Positions 34,825-47,576 of a DNA stretch of 64,000 nucleotides are shown here, one piece after another. The notes under the pieces are model-generated. The model saw nothing but the letters and a program-made list of their open reading frames with translations, did no database searches and was not told the DNA's origin. The stretch's first letter is position 1; each line of letters starts with the position of its first letter. The DNA comes from Ceratotherium simum simum (taxonomy: Eukaryota > Chordata > Mammalia > Perissodactyla > Rhinocerotidae): the NCBI RefSeq assembly GCF_000283155.1, contig NW_004454207.1, forward strand, positions 6,363,258 through 6,427,257. Direction: 5' to 3'. The position numbers were made by a program, and so were the translations under genes.

Positions 34825-35728
34825 GACCTCTCAGCATTGCTTAGACAACTATATTCTCTTCCTCTGACAAACAGAAGGGAGAGAGGGAGGAGGAAGAAAA
34901 GGGAGGGAGAAGAGAGTATATGTGTGTTTGCCTTTGTGTGTAACAGGAAGAACTGGTTTGATAAATTTTATAGGAATGCATGCAGCTTGTTCTGGACTTG
35001 ACATCTTGTTTTACCAGATACTTTCCCCATTTGATTTCAGACCCTCGCTGGAGTTTGACTGTCTCCTAGGGGGTAAAAGGGGAACGTGTTCGCAGTGTGT
35101 TCTCCTCCACCGAGTCTGCCTAGAACCCGCAGACATCTGAATGGTCACTATTACCACAAAGACCTCCTAGTTTTCATAGCATCAAGCTTCCTTCCTACTT
35201 ATTTCCTTCACCTACTTATAATGTTTTTCAGAATTTCTAGTCCTTATTTTTGAAACATTTTATTTCAGTTGATACTGAAATTTCCTTCTTTTCTCGGCTT
35301 AAATCTGTTTTAGCTGTCTCTTATTGTATTCCTCAGGTGCTTACCATGTACCCATACTTCTTAACAATTAAAGTAATGGTAATTGCTTGGTTTCTTTGCT
35401 AGGGGGTACTTCTACATGAAAGGCAAAAGTGTTTTGTGTTATGAGAATAGTAAAAAGATACTGAATCATTGAAAGAAACGTGACTTCAGGATATAAGAAG
35501 AGGGTACCTGGGATAGAAATTTAAGGATGTTTATGGGAAAAAGACATTGATTCAGTAAATATTAGGACTGATTGGGGTGCTGTCTTAAGGCCTTGCAGAA
35601 TCTGTGCTTAGAGACAGTGGGGTGAGGGGGTGGGTAAAAATGGTAGACTGGAACATAGTAGAATTTTAGTATCCATGTAGTGGTCTTACCACAGGTCAGT
35701 TAGACTACTGATGAAAGCAAATGAGCAC

Positions 35729-35924
35729 TTTTTTTTTCCTTTGGTGAGGAAGATTGTCGCTGAGCTAACATCTGTGCCAGTCTCCCTCTATTTTGTATGT
35801 GGGACGCCGCCACAGCATGGCTTGAGGAGCAGTGTGTAGGTCCGTGCCTGGGATCCAAACCTGCAAACCCCAGGCCGCTGAAGCGGTGTGTGTGAACTTA
35901 ACCACCACGCCACCGGGCCAGCCC
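35729..35924 (-). mobile_element. ERE-type SINE, diverged
   Basis: The minus-strand head is agggctggcccggtggcgtg, with a short tail containing CAGATGTTAGCTCAGCGAC and poly(A). The flanks aaatgagcactttt and aaatgaacacatttt look like decayed target duplications. Confidence 0.85.
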
Positions 35925-37419
35925 TGAAATGAACACATTTTATTTGTGGGGTCAGTGTTGCTTTTCCCCACCAGGTATGGGCATTGCATTAAAGCTTATG
36001 GTGGCCAGAACTTTCCTGGTAATAGCTAGGGCCCAAACTGATTTGGTATACAGGAGCATCTCTGATTTAGCCTCTCAGTTGTAGCCAGAAATACCCCATT
36101 GAACTCCTGGTCCCAGACAGTACTTTTTAAAGCTAGAAAGGAGAGTGGCATTTGTTTCCAGCTTATTCCCCAGGACCCTTTGGTCTCAGTTAGTTAATAT
36201 ATACTAGACTGTGAATATGGAAGCCTCCTTGACAAGGGTACCATTTCAGCCCCTAGGCCCATCAGTATTGCCCCTGATCTCAGGTGAGTCATGCCCCCAG
36301 CTGCCTATCCCAACAAGAGTCACTACCAACTGACTGCTTATTTTCTTCTGTTGCTGTGCTGGCCTCTTAGCTTGTATGTGTCCTTTCAGTCCTCCCAACG
36401 GTCTTGCAGGGTAGACTACATGCAAGATTACGTCCTCTACTCATTCATTCAGAAATGCTTACTAAGTGGCTTATATGGGTCAGCCACCATGCCAGGAGTA
36501 CCCTGAGGACTACAAACATGGTCCCTGCTGTGAGGGAACTTGCAGTCAAGTTGGGAGATGGATGAGCATCAAATGATCCCACCTCTATATGTATAATGGA
36601 AAACTGACAGTTGCCCTAAAGGCAAGGGAGTACTTTGTTAGCATATAACAGAGAAATCCGACCTAGGGCTAGAAAGTGAGGGAAGGCTTCGCCAAAGAAG
36701 TAATGCTTGAGCTGGGCTGTGGAGGATGACCAGGAGTTAACCAGGCAAAAGAAGGATGGTGCTGGGGAGGTGAGGAGAGGAGTGTTTCCCGTAGCGGGAA
36801 GAGCCTAGACAAAGGGCATATGTTGGTCAGGGTTTTCATTGTGGACAACAGAATCTACTCTGGCTAGCTTAAGCAAATAGGGATTTACAATAGGAGTGTG
36901 GATGGCCTACTAGATCTTTGGAAGGGCTGAAGATTCAGACTCTGTTCTGAGCTTGCAAGAACAATTCCCTGAACCACACTGCAGGACTGGACGGCTAAGG
37001 GAGTGTTGCCTCTGCCACAATCAGAAAGCTACAGAATTGGGCAATTGCTGCATTACTTTCAGCTCCAGCTCCACACCATGCATGACCTAAGCCAGCAGAA
37101 TGAATGCTTTGTTCCCTGCCCCTGTCACCATGTGACTCAGTTCTGAATCAGTCTTCCATGGGTGTGTTTAGTGGAACCTAAGTCCCATCTGGAATTCTAG
37201 CAGCAAAGGTGTGTGGGCAGTGTAGTTTTTACCTAGCCACCCTCTGCAGTGCAGGGAGTTATGCAAAGACGGGGTGGAGTAGGTGTTGAGTGAGCTGATC
37301 CACCATGTATAGTATGCAGAGGAGACACAGTCGAAGAACTGAAAGCAGGCCAGTGTGGCTAGAGCCTGAAGTGGGAGGGACATGATGCTGCAGAGGTAGG
37401 CAGAGCCCTGTGGGCTGTG

Positions 37420-37555
37420 TCCCCGCCTTTTAGGTGGCAAACTGATGGCTCAGAACTTAAGTAACTGGCCCAGGTCTCATGGTGAGTAAGTGATCATCCC
37501 AGATTTGAACTCAAGTCTGTCTCCCTCCAGAATCTACACTCTGTTTGCACCTCCA
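37420..37555 (-). repeat. MIR SINE fragment
   Basis: Reverse MIR: aacttaagtaactggcccag and cagatttgaactcaagtctg. Confidence 0.65.
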
Positions 37556-38284
37556 ATCTGTAGCCTCGTTCTCTAAAGCATTCCTTGAATTCAGCCCAAG
37601 TTCTTGGCACATGTGTTTCCCATCTGACCTCAGGCTGCCTTGAGTGTTAAGGGGAGGACATAGTGGAGAAGAGACAGGCAGCCTTGACCTAACAGGCAAG
37701 GATGGGGCTGGGAATGCTAGTGCAGTGGTGTCAGAAGTCTGCAGCCTCATCAAAGTCTCCTCTTACTCCTTATTTCTCACTTTTCTCTTGTTCTCTTGGC
37801 CTTCTCCTCCAAGCACAGAGCAAAATCCTGACAACTGTAAAGGAAAAATGCCCTTCTGGAGCAGCAGATCTTGGCTCCTGATGGAAGACTTGGAGACAGC
37901 AATTACTCATAAGCATTTCTTAGGTTAATCAAAATAGTGTTAATACTACATACTAAAATAACAGTGAAATGATTGAATACTTGTATTGTATGGCTATATA
38001 CAGGATTCTTTCCTCATGTGAAAACATGCCAGATGCTTATAGGCAAAAATTATGTGAGAAATAAAAGGATGCTCTGTATAATTTAATAGTTCACTGACCA
38101 ACTAAACTAGATCATGGGGAGGGAGGTGGAAGTATAGCATATTCATATCCCAAGCTCGGATCCTCAATCTTCAAAATTGCTGCAATGATTTAGGCATTGC
38201 AGTGAGATTTTTTCTTGAGAGGAAATGGTCCATTGTTATAGGATGGATGGGTGGATAAGGGGGAGAACCATAGAGCTTTCTGAT

Positions 38285-38510
38285 GAAGAGTATGGACTCC
38301 AGGCTCTGTTCATGTTCTGGCTCTACCGTTTTCTAGATATGTGGTCTTGGTAAGTCACTTCCCTTCCCTAATCCTTAGTTTCCTGTTCTGCAGAATGGGA
38401 ATAATGGGATCTACTTTGCAGAGTTGTTGTGAAGATGAACATAGGTCAAGTGTATTAGGTGCTTACAGTGTCTGACACTTAGCATAAAAGTGACAAATAT
38501 GTTTTACCTA
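38285..38510 (+). repeat. MIR SINE
   Basis: Contains gagtatggactccaggctct, ttctagatatgtggtcttgg and cagagttgttgtgaagatga in sense. Confidence 0.82.
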
Positions 38511-38820
38511 ACGTTCTCCTATGTGGTGATCATTTTTAAAATTTAGTTTATCTTAATAAGCAGCAACTGTGTGTTGCTTATTAGACTCAGAGAGATTCCT
38601 ACAGTTTGATAATCAACCTTGTAAACTGTTGAAATTAGATCTCTAAATGAGTTTGGCAATATGTGATTAAAGGCATCTTTGTGGATTTATTTCCATGAAG
38701 AAACTGATAAAGTTAAATTGCTTTGTTAGGATTTAATTTTAACTAACTTCTCTACAGGCAAAAACAGAAGTTATTTATTGCAACTTCCTGTGACTCTATA
38801 AATATTTCAAAATAAAAAGT

Positions 38821-38847
38821 AAAAAAAAGGGTTTTTTTTTTTTTTTT
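38821..38847 (+). repeat. A-run followed by T-run
   Basis: Eight A, three G and about sixteen T in succession, able to fold back on itself. It may be the remnant of poly(A) tails in opposite orientation. Confidence 0.75.
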
Positions 38848-39373
38848 AAAGTTCTCTAACTTTATAAGTACGGGAGAGGGCCCAGCCTTTACACTGTTGG
38901 GAGACGTTGCTTGATAAGTGCATATAAAGTTCAGTTCCAGTCATTATAGGAGAGCTCAGGTTAACCTTTCTGTCTCCGGAACAGAACTGGCAGTTTGTCT
39001 GATCATTCATGTATTTGTTCACTCATTCAATGCATATTTATTGAGTGTTTCCTATGTGATAGGCACTTTTCTAGGCATACAGCAGTGATCAGGAGAGACA
39101 AAATTTCCTGCCCTTATGGACCTTATAGTGAGAGTAGAGTGGGAGACAGAATGTAAATAAGATTATAGAGTATAATATAGAATAGCTTGATGTGAAAACA
39201 AAATTGCTGAGCTCTGTCTTCTTTTTTAGCTCCATTTATTCATTCTTCATTTAACAGTTTTCCCACAATTTTACCCTAGCCGTCTTTTCTTTTTACTGTG
39301 TACATTCTTCCTGAGAATCTCCTTCAAACCCATGAAAGATACTCATATTAACCAAACATAAAAAGACAGCTGT

Positions 39374-39617
39374 GGGGCCGTCCCAGTGGCATAACGGTTT
39401 AAGTTCATGCACTCCACTTTGGCGGCCTGGTGTTCGCGGGTTTGGATCCTGGGCATGGACCGACGCACTGCTTATCAGCCCATGCTGTGGTGGCGTCCCA
39501 TATAAAGTAGAGGAAGATGGGCATGAACGTTAGCCCAGGGCCGGTCTTCCTCAGCAAAAAGAGGAGGATTGGCAATGGATGTTAGCTAGGGCTAATCTTC
39601 CTCACACACACACACAC
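39374..39617 (+). mobile_element. ERE-type SINE with CA-repeat tail
   Basis: The head is gggccgtcccagtggcataa; the CATATAAAGTAGAGGAAGA module and a (CA)n tail follow. It is flanked by aaaagacagctgt and aaaagacgtctgt. Confidence 0.9.
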
Positions 39618-41539
39618 AAAAGACGTCTGTAAAGATGTATCAGCATGCTGTCCCTGTAGATAGTCTGCAATTGACAATCAATTATAAAGTTGTTTGGGCT
39701 CAGAATCATCTCATGTCATTATGTGGTCAAATTACAAAGCTAAGATAACCTCATGCTTCTCTCTGCGGTGCAGGGATTGCTGTGCTGTTAGGACTGGGTA
39801 GGTCTGCTTTTCCTTTGGGCCTGGATTGAAGGATAGATTAGTTAGGGTCACAGCTGCTATAACAAATATGCCCTACAGTTTGATGACTTAACCACAATAG
39901 GTATATTTCTCATTCATCTAACAGGTTGGCAGGTGGCTTTCCTCCACATGGTGATTCAGGCACCAGGGCTCCTTCTCTCCTGGGGCTGTATCATCCTCCA
40001 TTCAGTGGGCCATTGAGGATGAACATAGAAGAGTGCCCGCAGGATGCTAACCCTGCCTGGAAGTAGTGCCGATCACTTGTGCTCACATTGCATTGGCTAG
40101 AACTCAGTCACATGGCTGCACCTAACTGCAAGGGGGGGGGCTGGAAAATGTCATTCCTGGGTAGGCAGTCATTCAATGACACCTCTGCACCAGTCATGGT
40201 GGGGTGTGAAGGATCGGAGGACAGCCACCATAATCCCACGTATAAGCACGGCTATCATTTGCTTCTATGACTCTTCTTTTTTCTTGGCCCCATGACTGAT
40301 CAATCCTCTTGGTCTTTCTTTAGGCAGATTAATATTCACTTGGGCTATAGTCTAGTCTCACCAGCTTGTTAGCCATTCTTTCTCTTTAGGGTGGAGTCTT
40401 CTCATATCTTTGCTCGTGAGAGCATGTATTGATCAGTGGTTGCAGTATATGGCAGTTTTATTTCCAAAACATTGTTGGCAGGGGAGGTGTTCTCACACAT
40501 TCACTGTGGGCTTGGTATGAGTTTTTGCTACTCCAGATGGTTTGTTTACTGATGTAACAAAAGGACATTGTTATAAGATCATTGCCCCCTCAGGTGAAAT
40601 GGCTGCGCTCTAAGGCAGCTTTTACAGAATGCCTCCAGCGTGCGATCATATTCTAAACAGAAATGTTCTATGGTTGAAACAATATACGTACCCTTCTTAA
40701 GTTCTCCCTGACAATGCCTCTTTGCAATTCATATTATTCAGCTATGCTTGATTTTTTTAAGATACTTCAGGGGTATATGTCACCTTCTGGGATTTTATTA
40801 ATGGTATTACTTTTTAATGAGTCTTTTGAAGTCTCTTTCATTATAAACAGTCTGTCTTCCCCAGAGATAATAACTTGCAGTGCCAAATATTTGCATTTCA
40901 CTTGAAACAAAACCAAGGGTTTGAATGTTTTAAATATAAGCAAATCTAATTCTCCTGTGTCTAGAGAAACTGTATAATGAACCATATGTATGTGGCTTAA
41001 GCAGACAGATGTGGAAGATTTCTCTCTCTCTCCTTTTGTTTTTCCTTAAAAATGCTGGCTGAGCTCAAAATTGGCACTAAGTAGCAAATATATCTGCCCA
41101 GCCAACCAAACCACTGGAGCTGGAGTTGAACTGGGGGAGGCCTCTTAGGATGCATGCAAAAGTGGAGCTTTTCCTGGTTCTAGCTTCTACTTGGAAGCTC
41201 AAGTCTCCACAACTCACGCATCCCCATTTCTTAGTGCCTTCAGTCTTTGCAATCAGACATTCTCTCTTAGGTGACTGACTTTTCAGGTCTTTGTCTGAAA
41301 AGTTGTGTCGATTGTAGTGGTTGACTTTTGGGTTCACTTGGAGGAGATGGTTCCACGCGTCTGGGTCATGCAGTGAGGTGGTCCCCTAGCTGCTGACAGA
41401 GAGGTCCTGAGCTGCCATCCCACTGCTGGAATTGGGCCTTCTTCTGGCGGTTGCCATATGGCTTTTCTTTCTCTTACTCCTCTCATAGCCCTCCCTACCT
41501 CTGGGCCACCTTGATCTCTGGCCAGGGTTGCTGATATGG

Positions 41540-42245
41540 CCTTAGGTGGGCTTCCTACCTTCCCCCTCCATTCTCCTCACTGAAGTAACTCAAATCTGAT
41601 TATGTCATTATCCTCTTTAATAGTTACCTGTGGCTCCCTATTGTCTTGTAGTTACAGTCTATACCCCTTAACCTGGGCCTTCATGGTCTGGGCCCTGCTT
41701 TCTGTCTGAACCATCTTGAGGCAACTACACTAACATCCACTCTGCGCTGGCAGCCTATTCTCTCTCTATATACCCCAACCAAGTTACTTTAAAGAGATGG
41801 CCATTTTCTCTCATTTTTTGGTGCCTTTGCAAATGCTGTTCCTTTTACTTGCCTCGCTCTACATGTTCTGCAGTATTACTTCTCAAACTTGAGTGGGCTT
41901 TGAATCATCTAGAGGGCTTGTTAAACCACAGATTCTTGGGCTCCACTCCCAGACTTTATGATTCACCAGGTGCAGGGTAGGGTCTGAAGTTCTGTATTTC
42001 TAACGAGTCCCAAGTTGATGCTGATATGGGTGGTCTGGGGCCTGCACTTAGAGTAGCAAAGCTCCAGAGTACCCTATCTTACCATAGCACTTACTTCACT
42101 GTTTTGAGATTGCCTGTTTGTCTTTCTCCCTCGCTGGACTCTAGGCTTTCTGAGAAAAAGAATCTGTTTGCCCATCAGTGTATCCCTAGTGACTAGTATC
42201 TGGGATATCGTTGGTGTTCAATAAGTATCTGTTGAATGAATGAAT
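41540..42245 (+). mobile_element. L2 3' end split by MER5A
   Basis: Left part (ctgattatgtcattatcctc, tggtgcctttgcaaatgctg) and right part (ccatagcacttacttcactg, then tattcaataagtatctgtt-type end with gaatgaatgaatgag) are consecutive pieces of an L2 3' end. The repeat-unit tail gaatgaatgaatg is characteristic. Confidence 0.75.
41873..42062 (+). mobile_element. MER5A-like hAT relic inside L2
   Basis: cttctcaaacttgagtgggc, gaatcatctagagggcttgt, ccacagattcttgggctcca and gttgatgctgatatgggtgg match MER5A over most of its length. The L2 resumes after it. Confidence 0.8.
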
Positions 42246-44639
42246 GAGTGGGTCACTGTTTATGCAGCAAAGTTCAAGTCATTTTTCTTCTTGTAGTGGT
42301 TCAGCTTTCTTTTGGAATATTTCAGCCTAACGGTATGTGGAATGTGATTTACCCCTTCCATATGCCCTTACCTGTCCCTGAAATAGTCACTGAATGGATG
42401 TGGAACTTGAGAACTCCCCATAGATATCAGAGACCGTGGGTGAACTACAGGAAGACAGACAGGGACTTCTGATAGATCTCAAACTTTAAAATATGAAATG
42501 GACTCATAGGTTTTCTTTCATTAAGCACAGCATAGTGTTTGTGCATCTCTTTCAATATAAGGCATACCCCTGAACTTACTAGAGCCCGTCAATAAGTGGA
42601 CCTCACATGACTTTTAGTATCTCTGATGTGCCTGCTGGGGACTATATGTGGAATAGAGTTTATGATATGGTTCTGGTCCTCCAGGTTTAAACCTAAGTGA
42701 TGATATTCAAGAGCACCTGTAATGTTCAAATTGTGAGATACTTATCATAATTAGAATAAAGATTCATATTTTTTAAGATGCTCAAATCACTTGGTTTATT
42801 AAATCAATTAAAAACATGCATGGGGCTAGTAGAAGCCAGCTAGAACAAGCCAGTAGAAAGGCCACACTATGTACGAGTTACACAGTGTTCATATGCCATG
42901 CCCTCTCTCTTTGTTGCAAGGCCTTTTTGGTTTTAGGGAGCAGGAACTCTCCTTGCCAGCTCAAGTTTTCTTGGAAAGGAGGAGGGGTTGGGGTTCTCAT
43001 GGGAATCCAAGAGATGAGAGACAAGGAGTGGCCCAAAGGTCCTGAGGAGTGGGAGTTCTTGGTTATTTGTGCTTGTTCTGTCACGAACAGGCCTTGCCCT
43101 CATTGCCTTGAGTTTGCTTTGCTGTCCACTTGTCTTTTAGCTGCCAACAGCCATCCTCACTCCCTACTTCTCTGTCTCACTGGTTCTGCTTATGCTTGGT
43201 TCTGGCTCTCTCCTGACCTTTACTCTAGATCATGGCCCTGCTGTGCATCTGTTCAGGGTCTGCTTTCTCTGCTTGTTGATCTTCATATTTCTTATCCACA
43301 TCCCAAGAATGAGCATCTGGCCTAAGTTGTTCTTGCTAGAGAAGAGCCTTCCATGCCAGAGCATCCCAGAAGCCAGCAACTGTATTCCCACTCCTACTGA
43401 CTTGGACTTAATTGGGTGAGACCAGGCGTGAGGTGGATCTTGTGGTGCACACGTGGCTGCCAGGCCCATCTTTGTAGCAGAGCTGGGGGATGGGCAGTGC
43501 CCTCTGCAGTGGCTGTGGGCCTGGTAGGTACATTGGAGAGCCCTTTGGGGCAGTGAGACTTGAGCAATGGGTAGGATTTGAGCAGGCTGGGGTTAGAGGA
43601 AGGGTGTTCTGGGAGGAAACCACAAATCTGACCCATGAAGAGTGAGCACATGGGCAATCAGAAGCCTGCCGAGAGTGAGTGAGGAGGAGGCTGGATTGTA
43701 GGGGCCCTAAAGGCCAGGTAGAGGAGGTGGATATTTTTTTTATCAGTCAACAGGTCATCCTGTAAGCTTTTAAGCAGAAGAATCAATCACTTTCTCCAGG
43801 TCCTTCCTGAGTCCTGCTGTCAGAATAGACTCGAGACCTACTAAGAGGCCACTGACTCTGCTCAGGAGTGAGGTAATGTGGGAGAGGAAATAAAGTGAGC
43901 AGATGGTCATGGGATTGGAGAAAGAACAAACACGGGCTGGCATTAACAACAACAGCTAGATATGGCAGCTTCAGTTTCAGGCAAGGAAGAAGTGTATTCT
44001 AGGGGAGTAGTAGCTTCCGTGTCAGAACCAGGGAATGCAGCAGCCAATACCCAGCATGGGGGACTTTGCTGCCTTCATTCGAAGGGCAGCGGTGGGACAG
44101 AACTTTCTACCCCTGTCCCGCTGGCTTCGTGAACCGTCTCTGCCTGCTTAATTGTTCACTCATAAACATCCGTTCTTGTCTTTCCTGCTGATGCCCAGCT
44201 TTTTAGTTTGCTTTACTCGAGCTGTTTCTATCAGTGCTGACCTGGAGGGCAGTGCTGCCGTGAACTCTACGCATTATAATCTGACCAGGAACCCAATCCA
44301 GTGCATGCTGACACCCTCTACCCTGGGTTCTGTCCCCGGAACCCAGTCAGACATCTGGGCTCATTCAGCAAATGCTGCTGGCGCATTTGAATTTGGCTCT
44401 GGAATTTGGTAGGAGTGATTTGGAAAGTCATCTTCACATCATCCATCGGGTGCTCAGACTGACTTTTCATCTCCCTTGATTTTTTAATTTATATTGTTTG
44501 TTTATTACCAGAATGCTAGGGGGTTTCTGAAAACAGTTCAGATGGATGCAACTCAATTTAAAAAAAACCTGATATGCAAGAGCCTGAGTTTGAACAACAA
44601 ATAAAAAAGAGGGCAGTTATTTGCTGACTGAAGGATATG

Positions 44640-44810
44640 GGCACAACCTTTAAGTTCTCTGAGCCTCGGTTTCCTCATCTGGGAGAAGGATAATAATACC
44701 TGCTATGTCTACCTCTCAAATGTTTTGAGATGCTCAGATGAGATAAGGGCGTGTGAAATGCTTTGTAAATTTCAAAGCACTCTATGAATTTAAGGTATTA
44801 ACTAATGGAT
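44640..44810 (+). repeat. MIR-like SINE fragment
   Basis: Contains ctctgagcctcggtttcctc, followed by aggataataatacctgctat and gaaatgctttgtaaatttca in sense. Confidence 0.7.
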
Positions 44811-46014
44811 AGTGGCTTCCAGGCATTTAAAAATGATTTAATTTACATTTAGTGGAAGCTCATCTAGTACGAAAACTTCAAAGATGACATCTCAAGGTTA
44901 TATCACAGCTCAAAGTTTTATAGTCTCATTTCTTCTCTGAACCTTGTCAGAGGCGAGCCGGGTGTTCCTGGGAAGAATTACTTCCTGGAATGGGGTGTGT
45001 GTATGTTGGAGTAGGGGCAAGAGGGAGGAGATGTTCTGGGATCTTTTCTAGGGATAGTGAGGAGAATGCCCTTCTAATGATTAATTCCTTGATAGAGTGT
45101 TCAGAAGTAGGCAACTTGGTGGCTTACTAGCAGTAACACCTCTCCCTTTCTTTCCTAGTCTCCTTTTGTTGTGAAGGCTTGCCCTCCTTATGTTCAACTC
45201 TTGGTGCCATGAAGGTGGCCATTGGCAAGTAGCACCTTAGCCTTAGGGTAGATGGGAGGGATGGAACAAAGCCCTGGGCTCCTTATCCCAGAATCACCAT
45301 ATTTCGCTGCTTTCCCCACTGCCTAGCAGAGCTGTGTTTTCTCCTGCACTGCTTCTTTGGTTCTCTGTATCCTTAAATCCTCAAATTTGGCTTGCATGCC
45401 CCCTAGTGGCAGGTCTGATGCACCCCTTGTTACCCTGTTTGTTGTGGTACCATGACAGCTATTCTCTCCATCCAGCTCTATTACTGTTATCCCCAGTTCA
45501 CAAATGTGGAATGAGAGGTTCTGTGATTCTCACTTGCCCCTCAAGTAGGACCTGGGGAGGGGGCATTTGAATGGGAACTTTTGATTCTCAGATTTATACA
45601 ATGGAAATGCCTCAGAAAAAAAAATGGTGTGATTATAGCTTTTCTAGATATTTTATGGTTTAAAAAGAATCTAGATTATTTTACTATCTATTCAGCTAAT
45701 CTGAAAAGATCAAAATGTGGTGAATATTTGAAGAATGATTGTCTTTTTTACTCTTCCTTCATCACATTGGAAAAACTTACTGAATATTCAGTATTTCATG
45801 CTCAGTCCTGTTAACAACTTTGGAGAATACAAAAAAAATATGAAGTGTGATGTCTGCCTCACAGAAATTTATATTCTAGTTGCAAGATGTTTAAATTTAT
45901 TCCCTTGAGGAAAAAAATAAGTATAACACATGATAACTTTTATTGATGTTTAATATTTCTACTTCATCTCACTAAGGACAGATTCTCTGAGCGTTTGCTT
46001 ATTTACTTTTAAAG

Positions 46015-46153
46015 TCCTTTTCAGTGGAGAGAGAACCACAGGATAACAACAGTAATTACCTGGACGAACCCTGGAGGATAACAGAAGAGCAGCGCGAGTA
46101 TTATGTCAATCAGTTCCGATCCCTTCAGCCTGACCCGAGTTCCTTCATTTCAG
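46015..46153 (+). CDS. REPS2: REPS2 exon encoding start of EH domain 2
   Basis: A 139-nt exon starts in phase 0 after aaag and ends in phase 1 before gtaacg. Residues 167-212 begin SFSVEREPQDNN, then EPWRITEEQREYYVNQF and SLQPDPSSFIS, the opening helix and loop of the second EH domain. I placed the start at 46015 because only that start joins in phase 0 to the previous exon and restores SFSVERE. A better-looking pyrimidine-AG (ccttttcag) lies ten bases further in, but its use would shift the frame. Confidence 0.93.
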
Positions 46154-47576
46154 GTAACGAAGTCTGATGGTGAGAATGTGGGTCCCAGATCATTGTCTCA
46201 CGTAAATAATGGTATACACATCTTGAGAAATAGTTCACCACAAAATGAGTACAACAACCCTCTGGGATTTCAATTTGTTTTCCTCTAAGATTGAATTTCT
46301 TATCAACTATAAACCCTGCAGAAAAACACTTGACAATGACATTGAAAACTTATGTTTCAGTTTCAGAGGGGTTAAATGGGATTTGGAGGAACGTGGTTCA
46401 GACCCTTGGCCTTATTAGCTGGAGCAGTTCTTGAAATGATAGAGTGTGGCACCAAGACGACATCTTTAATTGCTTACTCATTATTTTAGAGTTAGAGCAA
46501 GGTCATAATGTAGCCTTCTAAAGAGTTAGTGTCACAAGTCTCCTTATGCTATATATGCCTTAGAAGTTCAAATTTATTCTCATTTTCTTTGACTCAAGTC
46601 TTTCTCTTCTGGTTTTTCTGAGAGAAATTAAAATATAGGAGGGAAACTGGCCAGCATTTTTATGTCCACATGTCAGTTCTTCTGGGTTGTCTTCAGAAAT
46701 ATGTATTCCTGTTGAGTTATCATGTAAAATTCAAGCTGAGAGGAATTGATTTAATTCCTGTATGCCTACATTTTATAGGGCTGAAGACTAAACAAGCAGT
46801 GAAATAGTAGAGTCTGGAAGAAAGATTTATAAAACTGTCTTTTTTTACTTCAATTTTGAAGAATAACAATATGTCCTTAACAATTGTAACCTGACATATT
46901 GAAGTGTGGACTAAGACTAATTTTCTCTCGTGAAATAATGTGTGTAATTGAAATATATGTGTATAAATGCACGTATTGTTTTCTGAATGGTGGTAATGGC
47001 TTCATTGAGGGGAGAATGTTGTAGATACAAGTTAATGTTGACAACATGATTTAAAAAAAAATAAGCAGAAACCCAGATTGCACGTATTGACCACTTGCTA
47101 ACTTTACCCACTGCTTAAGTGAGTTTCTTCACAATATATGCAAATAATTAGACAAATACAACTAGGTAGTTGTTAGGAATGTTTTTATTTTCTCTTAACT
47201 TCTTCATTTTGCAGAATTTCAAATATAGGTACAACTAGAGTGGTGAGCATAACAAACCCCTGTCTATGTACCTGTCACACAGCCACAACTGTGTTGTTTT
47301 ATCTATATCCTCTCTCACCCCAGATGATTGTGAAGCAATTATCAGATCATTTCATTTGAAACTATATCATGATGTATCTCTAAAGATAAGGCCTCTTTTA
47401 AAAACATAACCACAATTTATTGGCACACATTAAAACAAAAGGAAGAGCACGAATTCCTTAATATCATCAAGTCTTCAGATTTTCCTATTTGTCTCACAAA
47501 TGCCTTTTTAAAAAAATTTAGCTTGATCAAGGTCAAGAGGGGTTCATATATTGCAATTAGGTGATGTCTCTTTTTA

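Larger units (their letters stand above)
26419..46014 (+). other. REPS2: Large intron, about 19.6 kb, before EH2 exons
   Basis: The longest complete intron here. It holds a C11T10 run, an L2 split by an L1 (26590-27245), TG repeats, six ERE SINEs, MIR and L2 relics, a second L1 3' fragment (33600-34420), a MER5A inside an L2 (41540-42245), and several G/A-rich segments that share wording with an ancient dispersed repeat I cannot name (28905-29690, 33060-33280, 36490-36840, 43560-43960). No exon of REPS2 or any other gene is supported. I see nothing recognisable at 34500-34770, 34930-35720, 38520-38990, 40300-41530, 42260-43550 and 44000-44630. Confidence 0.8.

Noticed and set aside
42816..43325. 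169-codon open frame
   Set aside because: No recognisable domain, codon pattern or conserved motif; plausible by chance in GC-richer intron.
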